Assembly: GCA_037783415.1 (NCBI GenBank)
Contig: JAZGTN010000064.1
Span: 806,001 to 870,000 of the forward strand
Direction: 5' to 3'
DNA from: Leptasterias polaris
Lineage: Eukaryota > Echinodermata > Asteroidea > Forcipulatida > Asteriidae
Length of the DNA stretch: 64,000 nucleotides
The position numbers and the translations under genes were made by a program. Below, piece by piece: positions 58,101-64,000 of this stretch. The notes under the pieces were generated by a model that saw only the letters and a program-made list of their open reading frames with translations, was not told the DNA's origin and made no database searches. Positions within the stretch are counted from its first letter, which is position 1. Each line of letters begins with the position of its first letter.

Positions 58101-61100
58101 TTGTGACTCGAGACAGACTCGAGTCCGAGTCTTGGACTCGAGTCATACAACACTGCAATGTAATGTGCTAGTTTATTGGAATATTCTTTAGGGGTAGAAC
58201 ATTACTACAATGTAATGTACTTGTTTGTTGGAATCTCCCTTGGGGGTAGAACATTACTACAATGTAATGTACTTGTTTTTTTGAATCTCCCATAGGGGTA
58301 GAACATTACTACAACGCAATGTACTTGTTTGTTGGAATCTCCCTTACAGTAGGTGTAGAATATTTACAATGTAATGTACTTGTTTGTTGGAATCTCCCTT
58401 GGGGGTAGAACATTACTACAATGTAATGTACTTGTTTTTTGGAATCTCCCATAGGGGTAGAACATTACTACAATGTAATGTACTTGTTTGTTGGAATCTC
58501 CCTTGGGGGTAGAACATTACTACAATGTAATGTACTTGTTTGTTGGAATCTCCCTTAGGGGTAGAACATTAGTACAATGTAATGTACTTGTTTGTTTGAA
58601 TCTCCATTAGGTGTAGAATATTACTACAATGTAATGTACTTGTTTGTTGGAATCTCGCTTGGGGGTAGAACATTTATGTAATGTTGTAAGTTGTTGGAAT
58701 CTCCATTAGGTGTAGAATATTCACTACAATGTAAGTACTTGTTTGTTGGAATCTCCCTTATGGGTAGAATATTACTACAACGCAATGTACTTGTTTGTTG
58801 GAATCTCCCTTACAGTAGGTGTAGAATATTTACAATGTAATGTACTTGTTTGTTGGAATCTCCCTTGGGGATAGAACATTACTACAACGCAATGTTCTTG
58901 TTTGTTGGAATCTCCCATAGGGGTAGAACATTACTACAACGCAATGTTCTTGTTTGTTGGACTTGCTGTTGGGGGTACATGTACATGTAGGGGCGAGTAA
59001 TGATAATACTAATAATAACTAATTCTTATATAGCGCATTTTACAATAGCATCTCAATAAGCTTTACATTAGTGCCCTGGTCATTGGGCCAATAACAAACA
59101 ATCCTTTAATCTTTCTCAGCTCCCTGGGGAGTATACAGCTCGAGCTGCCGTGGCGCTCAGAAGGCTTTTTGAAACACAATATCAACCTCTACCCTCGCAG
59201 GTACCCATTTATACCCCTGGTTGAAGAGAAGCAATTATAGCGAAGTGTCCTGCTCAAGGACACGCGTCATGACCGGGACTCGAACCCACACCCCGATGAC
59301 TAAACCACCAGAACTTGAATCCGATGATCTAAACCACTCGGCCATGACACCCTGGGTAGAGGCACATTTTACAAACCCTCTGCAGCAGAAAGGTCAAGGT
59401 CAACAAAGCCTTTTGGGTGTTGGACCGTATTTTGTAGTGCAGTTGACATTTTAACTGTATATAACATTTGCAGGATATTCTTTTTGGTGGAGCTCATTAT
59501 GATTGCTGAGTCTTCTATGAGATTTGCAAAGTACCAAAATCTGTTTTTTTTTCACCATCCATTTACCAGCAACAAAGTGCTCTGAAGGGACACTTCCAAT
59601 TACTTGACACTTCTTTTCACAACCAAGCTTAGGGTTTCCATTGGTGGCCCATGGTTGGCCCACGGTTGGCCCATGGATTGCCCATGGTTGGCCCACGGTT
59701 ACGTTGGCACATGGTTGACACATGATTGACCTGGCTGGCTGTGGATTTTGCATGAACATGGGACACTGATTGTGTAGGCACAGCCATGCTGGGAAGTTCT
59801 GGGTCAAAAAAGGTTGACTTGGGGGTTGCTACCAAGTCATTGGCTGCTTTTAAGGCTTGGATTGTTGAAATTCACTGACCCAGTGACCCCTACATGTACA
59901 TGTTAAAGTTGTACTTTTTTGTTTGTATGTACCAACCCATCTGGGAGGCTTTTGTATACATGTATGGGTTGTAATTTTTGGGGGGTTGGTTGGAAGCCTA
60001 CATGTATTAGCAATAATAACAGTGGTTATTGTACAGTGCTGGAATCTGTCACACAATGGCACTCATGAAGCTCAAACATTGTTACCCTGGTCAGTGGGCC
60101 ATTTATTTTATCCCTTAAATTATCTCAGCTCCCTTCAGAGTATACAGCATGCACTGCTAAATGTATGATAATTGTTGGTATCTGTCTGTTTGTTCTAATG
60201 TCTTTCTTTTTACAGTATTGCTCTTTTAGATAGTGATTTAGTTTGCTTTTGGGCAATCCCTAGGCAGCTGTTTGTTTTTGTATTTGTTTAGTGCATCAGG
60301 CTAAATCAATCACAAGATCTCTGCCCTCACAGGTACCCATGAAGCAATTACCTCAAGTCTAAGTGTCTTTCTCAAGCACATCGTTCATGACAGGGTTTCA
60401 AATCCACACCCTGATGACTTGGCCACCTGAACTTGAGTCCGGTGCATTAGACAATCAGCCATGAATCACCATTTGTATTTTGGCATCCAATTATAAGTTT
60501 TTTGCAATAGGACATGTTGTAAACATTGAAGTTAAGTGTCTTTGCCACAAAATTTGTTGATACTTTTTCTTTTGTATTCATACAGTGAGTAAGACGGACT
60601 CAAACAGTTTGTTGCCGCTAGAATGTCAGTACCTAAACAAGAATGCTCTAAACCAGCTAGTGGGGATGCAGGCACCTCCTGTCAAACACTTTGCTCTCAA
60701 GAGGAAGCCAAAATCAGCTGCACTGCGGGCCGAGCTGCTACAAAAATGTTAGTGAAAGGAACACTTTTATTATAATTTAGGTAAAGTTTTATTGAATGAA
60801 TTTGATCTTTCTGTTTCCCAATGTATTGAATAGTTAACCATTTAAAGCCAGATGAAAAATATACATGCACAGTTTTCTTTGCCACGGTTCTAGAGGGCTG
60901 GTAAACAATTTTGTTTTAAATGTCACTGGTATGCCACCCGTTAACGTTGATTACACACTTAGAACATTCCATTGCTTAAAACATCAGTGTTAACAGTTTA
61001 AAGCTTATACATGTACATACACAAAGTCTATACTGGGCGGTGACAGTTTAAATTCAAACAATAAGACGTGCTTATTGGGGCTGTTGTGTGTTGTGTGTTG

Positions 61101-63373
61101 TGTGTGGTGGATGCTGACACGACAACATTTGAGCTGTATCATTGAATCAATCCCATGTGAGATGCAATAGGCATTAAACCACATGACGCGTATGCTCATG
61201 TGCATGATAAACAAGGACTATCGACTACATACAGATTTGAGCATGTATTGTTTGTAAGACAAAATCAGCCTAATGCCATCAAACGGTCATTTATCAAACT
61301 GAGCCAGATACTTTGATGTAGTGTTATTTACCATACCTGACATGGACCAAGTCATTAAAAATTGTAAACAAATATATTATTAGTTAGTCATCCTTACAGT
61401 GTACAAATAAATTTTGAAATGCTTACATATGTATCGTTCACTTAATAAATGTCACTGTCAATTTGTTTTCGTTTAACCACTTGAATCCCCACTTGGCATT
61501 TGCCATTATAAATTTGTTCACCTCTGTTTTTTATGTTTAAAGCTGCTGAGGCAGCCCAGCAGACTAAGAAGCAGGTAGGGGCCTCCACTGTCCCCACCAA
61601 GAACCGAACCAGAAAAATGGATGACTGTAAGTTCATCATGTTAAAATTAATTTGCAAAAAAATAAAAAATAATAATGATAATTGGTATCTTCAAATGAGT
61701 AGCCAACTCCACTGCTAACTTTGCTGCTACAATGTACTTAACAAAAATTTATGACCATGTGAACGCAATATTTAAATAGCTTTGCTGCTAACTTTGCTGC
61801 AAACTCCAAAAGTTAGCAGAGGTAGTTTCTGTTCCTAACACAACTTGGCAGGAAATTTGAATACTTTAGCCCCATCGGAAGGAATGTAGCAATGCATTTT
61901 TTATCACTCAAGACAAAAATTGTGTAAATATTGAAAGTGTAAATATAAACTAATCCCTCTAGCCAGCATGTAATTTTCTTTCACAAATCTAATACGGTGG
62001 CTAAGGAAAACTACCACAAATGTTATTACTTGGTGTTGACCCACAGTGACCATGCACCTGTTTGAACTCAGGGTAAATTTTAGCTACAATGTAAGTCGTT
62101 TTCTGAAGGGAAATCCGACTGTGAATACTTGGCATTGAAGAGAGCAGTGAAGTTAGCTTATGTTACATTAACATACTCTATGACTAGTAACCTGTTTCTG
62201 TTTTGCTATTGGCTATTGGCTTAAGATGCCTACAAAATTAAAATTACAGGAAAGAGAATCTTTGAACAGAGCACTTTGAGCAGACTTTTTGTTATACTGA
62301 TATTTCTTGATCTTTGCAGCTGTACCATTGAAGGGAATTCCCAAGGCTACTCCAGGATTCCGAGCTGCACCTGCTTTACCTCGCACTATTCCAATCAATC
62401 GTAGGATGGCATTTAACAGAGAGGGAGGTACAAAGGTACGTACAGGTGCAGCTAGTTAAGGCCCAAGTCTTTACTTCTTTTCAAGTGTTTATTTTAATGT
62501 TCATGGATTCAGTAGGAAACAGGATGTGAAAAAGCTTCCAAAATGTTCGTTTGTTAACTATTTTATTAAGAACTGTGATGGCAACATTTTTCTATCATCT
62601 GAGCTGCATTAATTAATGTTTTTATTTATATTTTCATTTGTTTGGTTGGTTTTGGATGTTTTTTTTTTTCTTCTTTTGTTTCTGCAAAGTTACTTGACAT
62701 CACTGACCAGCCTCTAGGTGGGAACAACAGAGAAGCCAAGAAACGGAAGAAGCAAGCAGGTTGGTAGTAATGAATTCTCTAGGACAGTACCTTACAAGTT
62801 ACATTGGTGACAAACTGAGAAAGGGCGATTAATTCAAATTTGTAATTGAACCAATTTATGCAGCTTTTGAACTGGAATGAAGAAAAAACTTTTTATTATG
62901 CAAATGTTTGTTTAAATAATGTAAAATACATGTATCAGTCTTATTTTGATTGTTGCAATTAAAACAAGCACTGGTGATTTTTCAGGTCTTCAAACACTAG
63001 TTTGTTGATGATTTTTTAGAACACTTTAGCTTTCAGGTTGAAACTAAATGTTAGCAATTTTTGTAAATATTTATTAACCAATCCTGGACATCATCTTTTA
63101 AGCATTCATCAAAAAGCTTTTTATTTTAGTTTGTTAATAATTTGTCCTTTATATCAGAATTGGAAGCCCAGGAGCAAGCCAAGAAAGATAAGGAGGCAGC
63201 TCAAGCAGCTACACCTGACTATGCTGCTGCTTTTATGTCCCCTGCATCGGTCAAACCAGCCACTACAACCAATCCTCTAGACAAACTAGAAGAGTCCTCA
63301 GTACCTTCATATGCACCTGCAGCTAGCAGTAGCAAGCCAAACAAACCAACATCATCACTTCTTAAGGGCTTTG
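48977..63373 (+). CDS. NELFA: negative elongation factor complex subunit A (NELF-A), N-terminal and middle part, 7 exons
   Basis: NELF-A is the RNA polymerase II-contacting subunit of NELF, which with DSIF holds polymerase in promoter-proximal pausing in the nucleus. Coding exons: 48977-49189, 56568-56739, 60586-60747, 61543-61626, 62320-62435, 62690-62759, 63158-63373. All junctions are GT/AG and phases join into 344 codons plus one base. Conserved blocks: DTNLWLHNKLGDSEDLW, TVKLKMLMSILHMPRRNVDE, LPLECQYLNKNAL, PPVKHFALKRKPKSAALRAE, VPLKGIPKATPG, KLLDITDQP and ATPDYAAAFMSP; these follow human NELF-A in order by my comparison from memory. The N-terminal half is the NELF-C-binding helical domain; the later part is low-complexity (Ala, Pro, Ser). 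Family length is about 530, so roughly 180 C-terminal codons lie to the right. ATG 48977 has the Kozak-like ACAAAATGG. Intron 1 is 7.4 kb and full of satellites. Confidence 0.95.
49278..49425 (-). mobile_element. tRNA-derived SINE, family 1
   Basis: Minus-strand tail CCACAAGGGAAACTGACT and B box GATTTGAACC, with an A box damaged by an extra CAA. Confidence 0.65.
49430..49640 (+). mobile_element. tRNA-derived SINE, family 1, cut by satellite
   Basis: The plus-strand 5' part through GCTAGATAGCTCAGTTGGTA matches the family. At about 49638 it passes straight into the satellite unit at GAGCGGTTGATGAGCG, so the B box and tail are missing. Confidence 0.6.
49638..51290 (+). repeat. about 210-230-bp satellite, 8 units, forward array
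   Basis: Unit landmarks: CGGTTGATGAGCGCATTTAT, GCATTGCGCGAAATAAAAC, GGACGGGTTGCTCCACCATT, GTTCCTTAAGGACTACTC and GTGGAGCAACCCGTCAATGG. GTTGATGAGCG recurs at about 49645, 49870, 50094, 50304, 50526, 50756, 50967 and 51106. Every unit holds the inverted pair GACGGGTTGCTCCAC/GTGGAGCAACCCGTC about 60 bases apart. Open frames crossing units are by-products. Confidence 0.92.
51291..53880. other. NELFA intron 1 between the opposing satellite arrays, nothing recognised
   Basis: Unique-looking, AT-rich. Short open frames at 52380-52960 have no motif. Confidence 0.45.
53885..55295 (-). repeat. same satellite, reverse array, about 4 units
   Basis: Inverse of the 49638-51290 unit: CCGTCCTTG, AATGCATTATGC, CGCTCATCAACCGTTCCGCG and CATTGACGGGTTGCTCCACT. 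Units begin near 53895, 54536, 54760 and 54975, plus a partial at 55190. The first unit is split by the element at 54069-54510. Confidence 0.9.
54069..54510. mobile_element. TTAA-flanked short element (piggyBac-like ends) inside the satellite
   Basis: TTAA lies on both sides (54065-54068 and 54511-54514). The ends are CCCTAACCCTCCC and, inverted, CCCTAACTCCC. The empty site is known from neighbouring units, which read CCTTAAGG without insertion. TTAA duplication with CCCT-type ends is characteristic of piggyBac elements. 442 bp, no transposase. Confidence 0.8.
55296..55960. other. NELFA intron 1, nothing recognised
   Basis: Contains a tandem GTTCCGTC run near 55690-55715. Otherwise unremarkable. 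Confidence 0.4.
55972..56011. repeat. 40-bp hairpin flanked by ACCACCAGGGT
   Basis: Arms AGCCCCAATTAGGGCCAAT and ATTGGCCCTGCTTGGGGCT, near-perfect. It is preceded by CCACCACCAGGGT and followed by ACCACCAGGGT. Confidence 0.7.
56032..56092. mobile_element. hairpin element, GATAATCGTAA family, copy 3
   Basis: Arms GTTGCGATAATCGTAACCCT and GGGTTACGATTATCACAAC. It is shorter than copies 1 and 2 and flanked on both sides by ACCACCAGGGT. Confidence 0.8.
56093..56567. other. end of NELFA intron 1
   Basis: An inverted pair CCATTTTGGGAGTCAA...TTGACTCCCAAAATGG spans about 56114-56167, and TTTTGACTCCCAAAATG recurs near 56366. Small unclassified repeat; the rest is unrecognised. Confidence 0.45.
56568..56739 (+). 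CDS. NELFA: NELF-A exon 2
   Basis: 172 bases reading NAIIHLARNDSDQWVSIVGD and STGSLNLEIEED. It matches IIQLASLDSDPWVLMVADIL and DTGSLNLELEEQ of human NELF-A. Acceptor TTTTCAG, donor GTAAGT. Confidence 0.93.
56757..56965 (+). pseudogene. 3' end of an L2/CR1-type LINE
   Basis: The plus-strand reading LWNDLPLHIR, stop, AGSLQIFKGLLKTHLFESLF is the extreme C terminus of a LINE ORF2, followed by a short 3' UTR and an ATT run (56938-56960). It starts 17 bases after the exon 2 donor. Confidence 0.75.
57080..58985. repeat. about 53-bp minisatellite in NELFA intron 2, split by a hAT-type insertion
   Basis: Units resemble AATGTACTTGTTTGTTGGAA, TCTCCCTTGGGGGTAGAACA and TTACTACAATGT. About 15 units lie right of the insertion and two to three left of it. 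Confidence 0.88.
57201..58155 (+). mobile_element. non-autonomous hAT-type element, complete
   Basis: Starts CAGTGTTGTAGTCGAGTCA and ends GACTCGAGTCATACAACACTG in mirror form. A perfect 8-bp duplication CAATGTAA flanks it (57193-57200 and 58156-58163). CGAGTC-type subterminal repeats cluster at both ends. No transposase. The copy at 1-731 is in the opposite orientation. Confidence 0.9.
59010..59357 (-). mobile_element. tRNA-derived SINE, family 3 (Leu/Ser-like head)
   Basis: On the minus strand the head GTCATGGCCGAGTGGTTTAG is followed by a long variable region, then GTGGGTTCGAGTCCCGGTCA and TGAC, which can close an acceptor stem with GTCATGG. The body contains GGGGTATAAATGGGTACC and ends near TATAAGAATTAGTTATTATT. 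Confidence 0.75.
59638..59725. repeat. short tandem repeat, CCCATGGTTGG unit
   Basis: CCCATGGTTGGCCCACGGTTGG-like units of about 11 or 22 bases recur four to five times. Confidence 0.7.
60065..60475 (-). mobile_element. diverged copy of tRNA-derived SINE family 3
   Basis: It shares CCTGGTCAGTGGGCC, CTCAGCTCCCTTCAGAGTAT, CTCACAGGTACCCAT and the tRNA-like end GGTTTCAAATCCACACCC with 59010-59357. Internally expanded and decayed. Confidence 0.6.
60586..60747 (+). CDS. NELFA: NELF-A exon 3
   Basis: 162 bases reading LLPLECQYLNKNALNQLVGM and PPVKHFALKRKPKSAALRAE, the most conserved block of the protein. Donor GTTAGT. Confidence 0.95.
60748..61542. other. NELFA intron 3, nothing recognised
   Basis: AT-rich, with a short GTTGTGT run near 61086-61106. 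Confidence 0.4.
61543..61626 (+). CDS. NELFA: NELF-A exon 4
   Basis: 84 bases reading AEAAQQTKKQVGASTVPTKN and RTRKMDD. It corresponds to TETAQQLKRSAGVPF...LRKMDTT of human NELF-A. Acceptor AAAG, donor GTAAGT. Confidence 0.9.
61627..62319. other. NELFA intron 4, nothing recognised
   Basis: AT-rich intron with a direct repeat CTAACTTTGCTGC near 61715-61800. Confidence 0.4.
62320..62435 (+). CDS. NELFA: NELF-A exon 5
   Basis: 116 bases reading VPLKGIPKATPGFRAAPALP and on to EGGTK. It matches TPLKGIPKQAPFRSP of human NELF-A. Donor GTACGT. Confidence 0.92.
62690..62759 (+). CDS. NELFA: NELF-A exon 6
   Basis: 70 bases reading LLDITDQPLGGNNREAKKRK. It matches KLLDISELDMVGAGREAKRR of human NELF-A. 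Donor GTTGGT. Confidence 0.92.
63158..63373 (+). CDS. NELFA: NELF-A exon 7 (last in window)
   Basis: 216 bases with ATPDYAAAFMSPASV, matching NATPDYAAGLVSTQKL of human NELF-A, then a Ser/Pro/Ala-rich linker. Donor GTATGT at 63374. The next exon is not found before the window end. Confidence 0.92.
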
Positions 63374-63837
63374 GTATGTTGATATTGTCATCTAATCACA
63401 AACGGAGCTGCCTAAAAATGTAGAATGGTCTACTGAGAAAAAAAAAGATGCTTGATGACGGCACTAAACCCCACCATAACACACAACCATAAATGTGATA
63501 TGTCATCTGTTTCCACTGCTCCATCTGTTGTTTCATCTGTTTCAATTTGTACAGATTTGTACATGCACATTGAAGTATCCATACAAGTTCATTTTTACAT
63601 ACTACATGTACTACACACAAGGCATAGCATCCTCAGTCTTGTGCATATTCTTAGATTTGAGGTACCCATACCATACATGTACAGTACATGATAGAGTCAA
63701 GTAGCGCAAATAATATTGGTCAAAGTACGCATTCATCAATTTGTGAATAATTAAAAAAACATTTGTTTGGTACCACCATAGAACTAGTGGCATTTAGGGC
63801 TGCCATTATGCATCTTCATGCGACTTTTTAATTTTAA
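63374..63837. other. NELFA intron 7, nothing recognised
   Basis: Short open frames on both strands without motifs. Confidence 0.4.
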
Positions 63838-63935
63838 TTTCAAGTAATAAACCACCAGGGAAACTGACTCGGCAAATTTGAAATAATTTGGGGTTAAACA
63901 AAGAAAATTTTACTCCGGATTAATGTGCCATTATA
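63838..63935 (-). mobile_element. tRNA-derived SINE, family 1, truncated
   Basis: The tail AATAAACCACCAGGGAAACT and the GGGGTTAAACAAAG body match the other copies. The tRNA-like head is lost. Confidence 0.6.
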
Positions 63936-64000
63936 TATTTTACAATACAGTTTTACAAAGTTATTTTTTATACCAAGTGTGTAGTTTTGATTTTTTTTTT

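Noticed and set aside
59265..59355. tRNA-Leu/Ser gene on the minus strand
   Set aside because: It has boxes and a possible acceptor stem, but continues into a SINE body also found at 60065-60475.

Overview
This is a eukaryotic nuclear window: AT-rich, with two intron-split animal genes and dense transposable elements and tandem repeats. Both proteins align readily by eye with their vertebrate counterparts. The repeat mix (PAT-type DIRS element, CR1/L2-group LINEs, Penelope relic, PIF/Harbinger, tRNA-derived SINEs, and short inverted-repeat elements ending in GGGCCCAATTTCAT) suggests a marine deuterostome invertebrate, most likely an echinoderm. The species cannot be fixed from the sequence alone.

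Gene 1 (minus strand, 35622 down to 1283) is ANAPC4, the APC4 scaffold subunit of the anaphase-promoting complex. I placed 14 exons with GT/AG junctions whose phases join without a break into 555 codons. The last roughly 250 codons lie beyond the left edge. Gene 2 (plus strand, 48977 to beyond the right edge) is NELFA, subunit A of the negative elongation factor complex. Seven exons give 344 codons plus one base, and the C-terminal part is outside the window. The two genes are divergent, with about 13.4 kb between their start codons. No functional link between them is visible.

Layout. 1-731: hAT-type short element cut by the window edge. 1283-6440: APC4 exons 14-10. 6455-8675: decayed LINE. 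10430-12125: LINE relic followed by a Penelope relic. 12212-14204: long non-autonomous hAT-like element. 14863-18847: APC4 exons 9-6, with a possible LTR relic and a SINE between them. 18955-22925: 28-bp minisatellite of roughly 100 units, split by a 1.1-kb insertion. 22952-26007: APC4 exons 5-3, with a 1.5-kb TA-flanked element touching the exon 3 splice donor. 26487-27340: LINE relic. 27638-32109: complete PIF/Harbinger element with transposase, a frameshifted Myb-like partner, terminal repeats and a 3-bp target duplication. 34195-35345: 27-bp minisatellite. 35512-35622: APC4 exon 1.

Between the genes lie a cluster of short inverted-repeat elements and SINEs (35.9-37.5 kb), a 5'-truncated LINE with a 558-codon open frame (37.5-39.4 kb), a complete PAT-type tyrosine-recombinase retrotransposon with identical split direct repeats (40508-45494), and a compound inverted-repeat element enclosing a LINE piece (45583-47179).

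NELFA intron 1 (49190-56567) holds two satellite arrays in opposite orientation, a TTAA-flanked short element and two nested hairpins. Intron 2 holds a LINE tail, a minisatellite, an intact hAT-type element with a perfect 8-bp duplication, and two tRNA-derived SINEs. Nothing prokaryotic is present.
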